A stretch of DNA of 64,000 nt from JAJXWB01 sp046349215 (GTDB lineage: Bacteria; Pseudomonadota; Alphaproteobacteria; Rhizobiales; Beijerinckiaceae), in NCBI GenBank assembly GCA_046349215.1, contig JAXMCV010000005.1, positions 124,001 through 188,000 on the forward strand, read 5' to 3'. Shown in pieces: positions 17,666-25,217 of this stretch. Position 1 is the first letter of the stretch. Every line of letters begins with the position of its first letter. The notes beneath the pieces were generated by a model. That model was not told the origin of the DNA, did not search any database, and was given only the letters and a program-made list of their open reading frames with translations. Position numbers and translations under genes: made by a program.

Positions 17666-17905
17666 ACCGTCGCAGGCGTCAGCGCCGTCCCTGCCTGGCT
17701 TGCGGGAGCCCAAGAGCAGCCTCGAACACCCGATGAACCTCGGCAGGCTCGAGGTCCGCCCACGGGCGCCGCTCGGCATCCAGCAGCCGATCGGCGAGGG
17801 CGACTACGGACGAAGCGGGATCGCGCATGCATCCGGGCGGCGTCGCGATGTTTCGCCTGGCCGGGCGCGATGGACTCGCGGGGCGTCGACGGAATGGCAG
17901 AATCA

Positions 17906-18172
17906 TCACTTGCCTCCTGTCTTTCGTAGGCGCACGCCGGCCCCTCCGCCGTTCTCCGGTATGAAGTCGACTCCAGCGCTTTCAAGAGCCGCGCGCATTT
18001 TCCCGATCGCGGTGTCGGATACGCGCGCGCCAGTTCCGGTTTCAAATCTTTTGACAGTTGGCAGCGACAAGCCGGCCGCTAGACCGAGTTCGGTCTGTGA
18101 CCATCCGACCAGGCCTCGAGCGGCTCGAACCTGAGCGACTGTGATCTCCTTGACCAATTTTGGATCATTCAT
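17906..18172 (-). CDS. XRE-family repressor
   Basis: 88 residues. A helix-turn-helix covers about residues 14-70 (TVAQVRAARGLVGWSQTELG, LAAGLSLPTVKRFETG), and a short tail ends in RLRKTGGK. It is transcribed leftward, opposite to the next gene. Its ATG (18170-18172) lies in the spacer of a perfect inverted repeat (18158-18184), so it very probably represses its own start and the divergent promoter. Likely the element's lysogeny-type regulator. Confidence 0.8.
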   Translation of the reverse strand: MNDPKLVKEITVAQVRAARGLVGWSQTELGLAAGLSLPTVKRFETGTGARVSDTAIGKMRAALESAGVDFIPENGGGAGVRLRKTGGK

Positions 18173-18184
18173 TATGATCCAAAA
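18158..18184. promoter_or_regulatory. Palindromic operator over the repressor start
   Basis: TTTTGGATCAT (18158-18168) and ATGATCCAAAA (18174-18184) are perfect 11-bp inverted arms with a 5-bp spacer containing the repressor start codon. A TATCAT box (18187-18192) just to the right could be the -10 of the divergent gene. The arrangement suits autorepression plus control of the rightward promoter. Confidence 0.65.
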
Positions 18185-18212
18185 AGTATCATAACTTTGC
18201 GAGGAGGTCAAA

Positions 18213-18923
18213 ATGCAGATCGAGACGATCAAAATCGCGGCAGGCTCGGAAGAGCGGCTCTGTGCTTCCGAGGCAGCTCCGAGTGTCATGCAGTTGTACG
18301 CGCTCTGGCTCCAATCGAAGGCGCGGAAGGACAGGATTCGCGACAAAGTTGACGAGGTGTGCAAGCACAATCCCGACCCCGCGCCGCCGCGAGCGCTTCG
18401 GGTAAAGAAGTCGGACAAAGAGCTTGTTGCTTTTGTATACGACGGCAAGGCCCTAAGGCCCGGCGGCGCGACCGCGGCCACGCATTGGCCGGCGCCAATG
18501 CTGCGCAACCTCGCAACTGGCCGAGCATGGCCGCCCAAACACGAAGCGATCCGGGACCGGCTGCGAGCGCGCGCTGAGGAGATCGTCGCTGCGCACGAGG
18601 CCTGGATTGAGAAGCTGGAGCGGCATTGGCAGCGTATTGGGGTCACCGAATTGGAGCGGAAGGAGGAAGCCGAGACGCGACGCGGTCAGAGCATTCGGGC
18701 TGAGATTGCAGTCGCTCCCGCGCAAAGCATGGGCGACCTCCTGGTCAAGCTAGAGGTTATGGCATTCTGTATCGCCGATAGCGCCGAAGATGCTGAGCGG
18801 GAACTGACGATTCTGCGGGCGAGCGACGATGCCGGCACGGCGGAGGGCCTGACAGCGGGCCTCGTTCGCGATTTCTATCTCGGGAAAACGGCCGGCTGGC
18901 TTAGGTGGCCGCAAGGCGCCTGA
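18213..18923 (+). CDS. Phage-element hypothetical protein under repressor control
   Basis: 236 residues, divergent from the repressor. GGAGG lies 7-8 bp before ATG 18213. The protein is helical and charged (RDRLRARAEEIVAAHEAWIE). A tryptophan-rich patch occurs at ATHWPAPMLRNLATGRAWPP. No family recognised. Its leader starts in the operator region, so it is the first candidate target of the repressor. Confidence 0.6.
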   Translation: MQIETIKIAAGSEERLCASEAAPSVMQLYALWLQSKARKDRIRDKVDEVCKHNPDPAPPRALRVKKSDKELVAFVYDGKALRPGGATAATHWPAPMLRNLATGRAWPPKHEAIRDRLRARAEEIVAAHEAWIEKLERHWQRIGVTELERKEEAETRRGQSIRAEIAVAPAQSMGDLLVKLEVMAFCIADSAEDAERELTILRASDDAGTAEGLTAGLVRDFYLGKTAGWLRWPQGA

Positions 18924-18959
18924 CCTTCTCCGTTCTCCAATTCATGGTATCGTCAGTCC

Positions 18960-19700
18960 GTGACACAGAGCGCCCCAACCACGACGCCCGCCCCCTCGGC
19001 GGGCGTTCGCGCGCCCAGGGCAGGGCGGCGGCTGCTGTCCATCGAGCAGGCGCTTCGCTGGGCCTTCGCCACCGAACTTGTGAACGCCGACGGTTACGGG
19101 GTCGAAGAGCCCGCCGAACAGCACCCGATGTGGAAGATCCGCGTGGACGGCGGAGGCGGGACCTGGGACGCGTTGGCGGTCAGTCGCTTGGTCGACTCTG
19201 ACGCCCTTGCGATCGGCGACGCGGTCGCGCGTCTCGCCGACGTTGACCTCCTGCCGCCGGCCGATCTGGGCGACGAGGAACGACGTCATTTCGTCGCGAA
19301 CCGAGGCAGGGCGACTGCCTTAGTTGTGACCCATGCCAAGCTCGGAACGCGGCCGGACATCGACGTTCCGGTACCGGGCCCGATCTATGCCCCTAATGGC
19401 CGCCCGGTCGTACGCCGTCTGACGCAGCAAACCGAACGGATCATCACCGGCGAGAAGGCCCTGTATGACCGCGAAGAGATCGTGACGGCGCCGCCGGCGC
19501 GCATGAGAGGCTCGGCCGGTCAATATCCGCCAGGCTCGTTCTGCCCGCTTGACTGGTTCCCGACGTTTGACGCCTGCGCTCGCGATAGAGCTGAGGAGTC
19601 GATATGGGTCGCGGCGCTCGCCTGGCTGGCCGCTGAGATCGGCGATTCTCTCGAACGCATCGAGATCGTCGCGGCGGCGCGCAGTTCGCCAATTTCGTGA
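18960..19700 (+). CDS. Phage-element hypothetical protein
   Basis: 246 residues from GTG 18960. The N-terminus (LLSIEQALRWAFATELVNAD) and the C-terminus (DACARDRAEESIWVAALAWL) contain regular helices; the middle is proline-rich (DIDVPVPGPIYAPNGRP). Proteins with a similar opening are seen in prophages of Hyphomicrobiales, but I know of no function. A hairpin terminator follows at 19746-19788. Confidence 0.6.
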   Translation: MTQSAPTTTPAPSAGVRAPRAGRRLLSIEQALRWAFATELVNADGYGVEEPAEQHPMWKIRVDGGGGTWDALAVSRLVDSDALAIGDAVARLADVDLLPPADLGDEERRHFVANRGRATALVVTHAKLGTRPDIDVPVPGPIYAPNGRPVVRRLTQQTERIITGEKALYDREEIVTAPPARMRGSAGQYPPGSFCPLDWFPTFDACARDRAEESIWVAALAWLAAEIGDSLERIEIVAAARSSPIS

Positions 19701-19745
19701 AAGTCGCTTATTCCGAGGCGCCTCCGATGCGCATCGGGAGTCAAA

Positions 19746-19788
19746 GGCGGGCGCCCTCGGATGTACAGGCACCCGCCCTCGTTTCTCG
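19746..19788 (+). terminator. Hairpin terminator
   Basis: GGCGGGCGCC (19746-19755) pairs with GGCACCCGCC (19768-19777) with one mismatch, followed by CTCGTTTCTC. It lies 45 bp after the stop of the preceding gene. Confidence 0.55.
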
Positions 19789-20382
19789 CCAACTACCGGG
19801 GATTCTGCGGTGGTTGCTCCTAGAGCGCAGATCGCAATGGCTCTTTTGCTAAAGGTCCGGAAAATCTGGAACTTTCCGGATGGCAGCAACCTCCCGGAAA
19901 TCCCGGGTAGTTGCCGACTGCGCTTCGGAAATTGTTGAAGCAACGCTAAGGGCGGCCTGCGCGGTCCAGGATGCGGCGGAGGGTCATGCGGCCTTTGCCG
20001 AGGCGTCCGCCGGCGCGCGTCGAGCTGCCATCGCGGCCGTCGAACGCATCACTTCCGTGGAGACGAGCAAAAGCGTCGGAGTCCAGGCGGAGGCCGCAAC
20101 TTTGAGCGGCGGCGATTAGGACGCTGATGTTCTCCGCTGTTCGTTCGTCGGCGAGCTTTGTCATCTGGTGGCATCATTGGAGCAAGGCCCGGGCGTACGA
20201 TCTGGCGCGTCGCGCCCGGGCCCCATGCTTCATTGGCTTAGGGGAAAGTCAACTCGAGATGATGGGAACGAACTTCCTAAATCTTCGTGTCGGCCATTCG
20301 ACGGCGGAAGTTTCCGGTCTGATACAAAGCCAGCACTAGATCGCGCCCGTCTCAATCGCCCACCGCTCGAACTCGGCCAGCG
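19789..20382. other. Gene-poor stretch with hairpins
   Basis: No convincing gene. Short frames exist on both strands (plus strand 19880-20119, 79 residues; minus strand 19946-20164, 72 residues, beginning MTKLADERTAENISVLIAAA), but neither has a clear ribosome binding site. Two perfect inverted repeats are present: TCCGGAAA/TTTCCGGA (19856-19880) and GGCCCGGGCG/CGCCCGGGCC (20186-20222). Confidence 0.4.
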
Positions 20383-21000
20383 TCATGAAGCGCCTTCACT
20401 TTTTTCGCGATGCTGCCGCCCGCGAATAAGGACATCGTGGATTCGGGGCCAATTGTCGCTCAGGGCATACTTCACGTAGCTTGGTGGAAGCTCTGCATAT
20501 TCGGCAATCTGGGCCAGAGTCAGTTCGTTATTCCGAAAATAAGGTAGAAGGGCGTTTCTCGCTTCCATAGGAAAGAGAATCGCTAGCGCTTCCAGAACCG
20601 CTACGCGATCCGACTGATCGTCTTGGTCGGAAAACGGCTCTATGAGGTCTGCGCGCAGGGCAATTTTGCTGATCAGGCCATATACTTTGTCCGCGCTGCT
20701 GACCCTGCACGTCTTGGGGTCGAGAATGTGCAGAAGTTCTTTGCAAGTAACGAGGCGTTCCATCTCCGGGCCGTCTTTCGCGAACCCGATTGTGGTCATG
20801 AAATACGAGCCATCCTGAGTTGGAATTTCTTCGCGGTGGCAGTAGCCTTGCAGCGTGCCCGGATCTAGCTCGATATCCCAGAATGGATAGATCTCGTCGG
20901 AGACGCCCATTTTTCGCAATTCCGGCAGCACGTCCTTTTCAATGTCGACGGGAAGCGCGGTTCTGCTCGCGAAGATCTGTATGAGCGACGAGACGTTCAT
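20383..21000 (-). CDS. Hypothetical protein, possibly a degenerate ImmA/IrrE-like protein
   Basis: 205 residues. ERLVTCKELLHILDPKTCRV resembles the HExxH helix of ImmA/IrrE metallopeptidases, but the first His is replaced (KELLH), so metal protease activity is doubtful. The C-terminal part (LTLAQIAEYAELPPSYVKYA) looks like a helix-turn-helix. I placed the start at 21000 because a terminator hairpin (21011-21039) lies in the extended frame. Downstream of a 79-residue gene on the same strand. A regulatory role in the element is likely; the exact function is unknown. Confidence 0.55.
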   Translation of the reverse strand: MNVSSLIQIFASRTALPVDIEKDVLPELRKMGVSDEIYPFWDIELDPGTLQGYCHREEIPTQDGSYFMTTIGFAKDGPEMERLVTCKELLHILDPKTCRVSSADKVYGLISKIALRADLIEPFSDQDDQSDRVAVLEALAILFPMEARNALLPYFRNNELTLAQIAEYAELPPSYVKYALSDNWPRIHDVLIRGRQHREKSEGAS

Positions 21001-21010
21001 GGTATTTGCC

Positions 21011-21039
21011 AAAGAAAAAGCCCGGGTAGTCCCGGGCTT
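21011..21039 (-). terminator. Rho-independent terminator, minus strand
   Basis: AAGCCCGGG (21018-21026) and CCCGGGCTT (21031-21039) form a stem with a 4-nt loop; on the minus strand it is followed by a T-rich run (bases 21011-21019). It would end transcription of the gene at 21068-21307. Confidence 0.7.
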
Positions 21040-21067
21040 CATCGGTTGATTCGCTACGACGGGAGTT

Positions 21068-21307
21068 CTAGATATTCTTCACAAACTCCAGGACGTCAAC
21101 GGCTGACTTTCGGCACTTGGGGAAAGCCATACTTGAGGCATCCTTAGTGTGCTTCCGGCTGCGAATCAGCGAATCTTTGAACTCCTCGGCCATCTTGGCC
21201 TCAGAGATCAGTTCATCGGTTCCCCGAAAGAACTTGACATTATCAAGCTTGGCGTCCTGCCTCGAAGAGAGGCAGGCCATCAAGGTGTCTCCCTCACAAG
21301 TAGACAT
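21068..21307 (-). CDS. Small hypothetical protein
   Basis: 79 residues. The ATG is preceded on the minus strand by GGAGGT at 7-bp spacing. It contains charged helices (ISEAKMAEEFKDSLIRSRKH) and three cysteines. No family recognised. A strong terminator follows it, yet the next gene on the strand begins only 11 bp later, so some read-through or a second promoter is likely. The pair is isolated from the rest of the element and may be a moron-type cargo. Confidence 0.55.
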   Translation of the reverse strand: MSTCEGDTLMACLSSRQDAKLDNVKFFRGTDELISEAKMAEEFKDSLIRSRKHTKDASSMAFPKCRKSAVDVLEFVKNI

Positions 21308-21694
21308 GACGACGACCTCCAGTGAATGTACCCAAAAATAGGGCGCCGATCCTTAACCTTGGATTAACGCCCGCCTGCCAGGCGGCCCTCATATGGTGCG
21401 CCTCTGGGGAAAATACAACTTTCCCCTTGACACGCGCCCGAATCCCTTCGGATTCGATTCGAGCGACCCCTTAAGGAGTTCTTTACGCGTGGCGCGGGTC
21501 GTCGTCAAACGTCATCGCGCACGTTTTGTTCGCAAAGATGCGAATTTTCTTCGCACGATGAGAAAATGTCGCAGATCGCTGACCTGGCGTCCGAGGCGAC
21601 CAGTAACCGACTATCCGACCTCACTTCACACCCATGGTCGCCCCCACGGGGTCCGGAGATTCGCGTATTTGGCGAATCTCCCGGCAGGCCGATT
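21308..21694. other. Non-coding right end of the integrated element
   Basis: No gene recognised. It contains an inverted repeat GGGGAAA/TTTCCCC (21406-21426) whose core (GGAAAAT...ACTTTCC) is shared with the inverted repeat at 19856-19880, and a run of short palindromes (AATCCCTTCGGATT). Confidence 0.4.
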
Positions 21695-21715
21695 CTGTTA
21701 CGTGGTACGTTACAT
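21695..21715 (+). repeat. Candidate integrase arm site, right
   Basis: CTGTTACGTGG and GTTACAT with a 3-bp gap, matching 6894-6913 at the other end. It lies 57 bp inside the right attachment repeat. Confidence 0.4.
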
Positions 21716-21772
21716 TAGCGAGAAACCCGAGCCTTAGCGCGGTATATCGAAACTCTATAACCATATGAAAAG

Positions 21773-21835
21773 ATGGCGGAAGGGGTGGGATTCGAACCCA
21801 CGGTGAACTTGCGCCCACGGCGGTTTTCAAGACCG
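21773..21835. repeat. Right attachment repeat within tRNA-Ser (63 bp)
   Basis: Identical to 6702-6764. It forms the 3' half of the intact tRNA-Ser, so integration preserved the gene. Confidence 0.95.
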
Positions 21836-21863
21836 CTGCCTTAAACCACTCGGCCACCCTTCC
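21774..21863 (-). tRNA. tRNA-Ser (anticodon TGA)
   Basis: 90 nt on the minus strand, beginning GGAAGGGTGGCCGAGTGG and ending with an encoded CCA. The anticodon loop reads CTTGAAA. A long class II variable arm (GTGGGCGCAAGTTCAC) and a T loop with GGTTCGAATCC are visible, and the acceptor stem GGAAGGG/CCCTTCC pairs fully. It reads UCN serine codons. The 3' half is the attachment site of the integrated element on its left. Confidence 0.97.
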
Positions 21864-22329
21864 AGCGACGCGCGCTTCGAACCTGCGCGCGCCCGCTTGT
21901 CTCGCGTTTCGGGCGCTGCGTCAAACCCGCGCGGTTACCCGCCGACAGACCCCTTCGCGACACATTCATCAGGCGCCTCCCATGGCGAGGACGGGCGGGC
22001 GCAGCTCAAAAACGCCAAATCAGGCGCAAGCAAAAGTGATTTATATCACAATGGCCTATGCACATTATCTCGCCTTCCATGCGAGCTGCCGAAATGGTCC
22101 AAACCAAGGCTGCGCCGCAATCTCGCCCCAATCGGCGGGCGTAGTGGTCAGGCTTGGTTAACCGTAGCAGCGGCGCTGGGCTTCCGCGAAGCAGCGGTTG
22201 GGTTTAAGGGTCGCTTAAACGAATTGCATAAACTTGTTCGCGCTCGCATTCCGGCGCGACGAAGCTCAAGGCGACGACGTGACGGTATCCGGGCGATCCT
22301 TCGAGTTCCTGCGTACCGCGTGTCGTAAA
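21864..22329. other. Intergenic region before rlpA
   Basis: 466 bases without a convincing gene. It includes a CRP/FNR-type palindrome at 22036-22049. The rlpA frame could extend upstream to about 22234. Confidence 0.4.
22035..22050. promoter_or_regulatory. CRP/FNR-family type palindrome
   Basis: AGTGATTTATATCACA has perfect arms GTGAT and ATCAC around 4 bp, close to the CRP consensus TGTGA-N6-TCACA. It lies about 280 bp before the rlpA start. A chance match cannot be excluded. Confidence 0.3.
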
Positions 22330-23286
22330 ATGCGTTTCCTGCCCCTGGACGCCCGTACGGGCGTCAGATTTTCGGCCATCGCCATCGTGACCGCGTCGCT
22401 GGCCGGTTGCGCGCAGGGTCCCCAGCAGGTCTCGCGCGCCGGCGGCGGCATCGATCCCAAATACGGCGTCTCTGCGTCGCCGCGCGTCGTGGCGGACGGC
22501 GAGGAGGTTCCGAAGGGCGGCGGCCAGTACATGGTCGGCAAGCCGTACGTGATCGCCGGCAAGACCTATTATCCCTCCGAGCGTCGCATCGTCTCGACCG
22601 GCACCGCCTCCTGGTACGGATCCGATTTCCACGGCCGCAAGACGGCCAATGGCGAGGTGTTCGACCGCAACTCGATCTCTGCGGCCCATCCGACCATGCC
22701 GCTGCCGAGCTATGCGCGCGTCACCAACCTGCGCAACCAGCATTCGATCGTCGTTCGCGTCAACGATCGCGGGCCGTATCACGGCGGCCGCGTCATGGAC
22801 GTCTCGCAGAAGGTCGCCGAGGCGCTGGACTTTCGCCACCACGGCACGACCAAGGTGCGCGTCGAATATCTGACGCGTGCGCCCGTCGGCGGGTCCGACG
22901 ACCGCGCGCTGCTCGCTTCTCTGCGCAAGGACGGCGCGCCGGCGACGCTCAACGGGCTGCCGACTGGCGAACCGATCATGGTCGCCGATCGTGCGATGGA
23001 CCGTCCGCGCCTTGCCTCGCTGTCGCAGGTCGCCTCGCAGGCCGGACAGGACGACGACGACGACACGAGCGCGGCGACCACGCGTCCCTCCTTCGCCGCC
23101 GCGCCCCTGCCGCCGTCGCGTCCCTTCGATCTCGGAACTATTCCTGGCGCCGCAACGCCGATCGCCGCCTCGAAATCCGCCAAGCTCGCGAGCTATTACG
23201 CGCCGGTGAAATCCTCCGCGACGGCGTCCACGACCGCGATCCAGAAGACGGCCGCCAGGGGCAAGGGTTTCACGGCGGATCGCTAA
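22330..23286 (+). CDS. rlpA: Septal ring lipoprotein RlpA
   Basis: 318 residues. A signal sequence ends in a lipobox (ASLAGC, Cys at about residue 27), so it should be an outer-membrane lipoprotein. The double-psi beta-barrel of RlpA follows: GTASWYGSDFHGRKTANGEV, SYARVTNLRNQHSIVVRVND and RGPYHGGRVMDVSQKVAEAL, with the acidic residue of VNDRGP conserved. RlpA proteins are lytic transglycosylases acting on naked glycan strands at the septum. The C-terminal 100 residues are low-complexity and lack a clear SPOR domain. First gene of a conserved Hyphomicrobiales run; followed by dacF. Start at ATG 22330; TTG 22234 is in frame upstream. Confidence 0.9.
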   Translation: MRFLPLDARTGVRFSAIAIVTASLAGCAQGPQQVSRAGGGIDPKYGVSASPRVVADGEEVPKGGGQYMVGKPYVIAGKTYYPSERRIVSTGTASWYGSDFHGRKTANGEVFDRNSISAAHPTMPLPSYARVTNLRNQHSIVVRVNDRGPYHGGRVMDVSQKVAEALDFRHHGTTKVRVEYLTRAPVGGSDDRALLASLRKDGAPATLNGLPTGEPIMVADRAMDRPRLASLSQVASQAGQDDDDDTSAATTRPSFAAAPLPPSRPFDLGTIPGAATPIAASKSAKLASYYAPVKSSATASTTAIQKTAARGKGFTADR

Positions 23287-23373
23287 CCTGCCGTAACGAC
23301 TTCCGCTTCGCAGCGATCCTCAGTAGATTGGCGCGCCCGCAAGGACGGGCGGGGGGAGCGAGCGGTCCGTAGC

Positions 23374-24555
23374 GTGTCCAAGATCATTTCCGGCATCCGT
23401 TTCCTGGCCTTCGCGCCATTGATCGCGTGGGCTGCGCCCGCCACGGCCCAGTCGAGCATCGCCGTCTCCTGCAACCAGGCGGCCCTGATGGACGCCGAGA
23501 GTCGCGCGTTCCTGTTCGAGAAGAACGCCGACGAGGCCGCGTCGCCCGCCTCGACCGCCAAGATCATGACCGCCGAAATCCTGTTCGGGCAGATCAAGTC
23601 GGGCAAGCTGACGCTCGACCAGACCTTCACGATTTCCGAGCGGGCGTGGCGCACCGGCGGCGCGCCGTCGCGCGGCTCGAGCATGTTCGCCTCGCTGAAT
23701 TCGCAGATCCGCATCGAGGACCTGATCCGAGGCCTGCTGGTCGATTCGGGCAACGACGCGGCGATCGCCATCGCCGAGGGCATCGCTGGCACGGAAGACG
23801 CATTCGGTCTGATGATGACCAAGCGGGCGCAGGAACTCGGACTCAACCGGCTGAAGTTCGCCAACGCCTGGGGCAAGAGCGATCCCAACCAGAAGACGAC
23901 GGTGCGCGAGATGGCGCTGCTCGCCGACCATGTCATCCGCACCTATCCGGACCTCTACAAATACTTCAGCGAGAAGGAATTCACCTGGAACAAGATCACC
24001 CAGCAGAACCGCAATCCGCTTCTGACGATGGGGATCGGCGCCGACGGGCTCAAGACCGGCAATATCGACGAAGGCGGCTTCGCCATCGTCGGCTCGGCGC
24101 TGGAGAACAACCAGCGTCTGATCGTCGCGCTCAACGGCTGCAAGACGGCGAGCGACCGCGCCGACGACGCGCGCAAGCTGCTGCTCTGGGGGTTCCGGTC
24201 GTTCGAGGCGCGCAGCCTGTTCCAGGCTGGCGAGCCGGTTGGAACGGTCAAGGTCTACGGGGGCGCGCGCGGCGACGTGCCGGTCGCCGCCGAACAGGTG
24301 GTGAAGGTCTTCCTGCCGCGCGGGTCGGGCGACAAGGTGGCCGGCAAGATCGTCTATGACGGACCGATCGTTCCGCCGGTCGAGAAGGGCGCGGTGCTCG
24401 CGCGGTTGAAGCTGACGCGCGGCACGGCGCAGATTCTCGACATTCCCCTGCGCGCCACGGAAGACGTGCCGGTCGGCTCGCTGCCGCGCCGAGCGATGGA
24501 CGCGACGCTTGAACTCGCCGGGCAGACCATGCGGAAATACGTCTTCAAGAAATGA
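23374..24555 (+). CDS. dacF: D-alanyl-D-alanine carboxypeptidase (S11)
   Basis: 393 residues from GTG 23374. A signal peptide ends at PATAQ. The three active-site motifs of low-molecular-weight penicillin-binding proteins are present: SxxK as STAK near residue 60, SxN as SGN near 125, and KTG in LKTGNIDEGG near 226. The C-terminal beta-domain (residues about 285-370) and an amphipathic end (LELAGQTMRKYVFKK) would anchor it to the inner membrane. It trims the terminal D-Ala of peptidoglycan pentapeptides in the periplasm. It overlaps tmk by 4 bases. Confidence 0.93.
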   Translation: MSKIISGIRFLAFAPLIAWAAPATAQSSIAVSCNQAALMDAESRAFLFEKNADEAASPASTAKIMTAEILFGQIKSGKLTLDQTFTISERAWRTGGAPSRGSSMFASLNSQIRIEDLIRGLLVDSGNDAAIAIAEGIAGTEDAFGLMMTKRAQELGLNRLKFANAWGKSDPNQKTTVREMALLADHVIRTYPDLYKYFSEKEFTWNKITQQNRNPLLTMGIGADGLKTGNIDEGGFAIVGSALENNQRLIVALNGCKTASDRADDARKLLLWGFRSFEARSLFQAGEPVGTVKVYGGARGDVPVAAEQVVKVFLPRGSGDKVAGKIVYDGPIVPPVEKGAVLARLKLTRGTAQILDIPLRATEDVPVGSLPRRAMDATLELAGQTMRKYVFKK

Positions 24556-25217
24556 ACGGACCTGCCGCCCCGCCGCGGCGAGGCCGCTTCATCACGTTCG
24601 AGGGCGGCGAGGGCGCCGGCAAGTCGACGCAGGCGCGCCGGCTCGCCGCGCATCTCGAACAGGCGGGCGTGCGCGTCGTCGTCACCCGGGAGCCCGGCGG
24701 CTCGCCCCAGGCGGAGGCGATCCGCAAGTTCATCCTGTCGGGCAGGGCCGCGCAGCTCGGTCCTTCCGGCGAAGCCGTGCTGTTTTCGGCGGCGCGTCTC
24801 GACCACGTCGACCGCCTCATCGCGCCGGCGCTCGCTTCGGGAACCTGGGTCGTGTGCGACCGTTTCGCCGATTCCACCCGCGCCTACCAGGGCGCTGGCA
24901 GCAAGGCGCCGGCCGCGCTCATCGCCGCCCTGGAGCGGATCGTGGTCGGTCCCGTGCGCCCCGACCTGACGCTTCTTCTCGACCTGCCGCCCGAGACCGG
25001 GCTCTCCCGCGCCCGCAATCGCTCGGGCGCCGACGCCGACCGGTTCGAGGCGGAAACGCTGGATTTCCACGCGGCGCTGCGCCGCGCCTTTCTCGACATC
25101 GCGGCCAGCGAACCGCGGCGCGTCAAGGTCGTCGACGCAGCCGCTGGCGAGGATGAGATTGCCGACCGCGTCTGGGCGATCGTGCGCGAAGCGCTTCCGG
25201 TTGGCGTTCCCTCGTGA
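24552..25217 (+). CDS. tmk: Thymidylate kinase
   Basis: 221 residues. The P-loop FEGGEGAGKST, the DR(Y/F) motif in CDRFADSTRAYQGAG and the dTMP-binding TREPGGSPQAEAIR are all present. It phosphorylates dTMP to dTDP in the cytosol for DNA synthesis. Its ATG overlaps the dacF stop, and its stop overlaps the holB GTG (GTGA), so translation of the three is coupled. Length is normal for the family. Confidence 0.97.
   Translation: MNGPAAPPRRGRFITFEGGEGAGKSTQARRLAAHLEQAGVRVVVTREPGGSPQAEAIRKFILSGRAAQLGPSGEAVLFSAARLDHVDRLIAPALASGTWVVCDRFADSTRAYQGAGSKAPAALIAALERIVVGPVRPDLTLLLDLPPETGLSRARNRSGADADRFEAETLDFHAALRRAFLDIAASEPRRVKVVDAAAGEDEIADRVWAIVREALPVGVPS

Larger units (their letters stand above)
6702..21835. 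mobile_element. Integrated phage-like element in tRNA-Ser (satellite or defective prophage)
   Basis: The borders are two perfect 63-bp direct repeats (6702-6764 and 21773-21835) that equal the 3' half of tRNA-Ser(TGA), from the CCA end through the anticodon loop. A tyrosine integrase gene lies just inside the left border. Gene order: integrase, unknown, excisionase-like, replication protein with internal repeats, PP-loop protein, possible small terminase, several unknown genes, prohead protease, tape measure, then a divergent repressor with its partner and a leftward pair. Seen: protease and tape measure. Not seen: large terminase, portal, major capsid, tail tube, baseplate, holin. I infer either a satellite that uses a helper's particle or an eroded prophage. 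Exact recombination points within the 63 bp are unknown. Confidence 0.88.

Noticed and set aside
20127..20339. 70-residue plus-strand gene in the gene-poor stretch
   Set aside because: Crosses a strong hairpin, has no ribosome site and no recognisable pattern.
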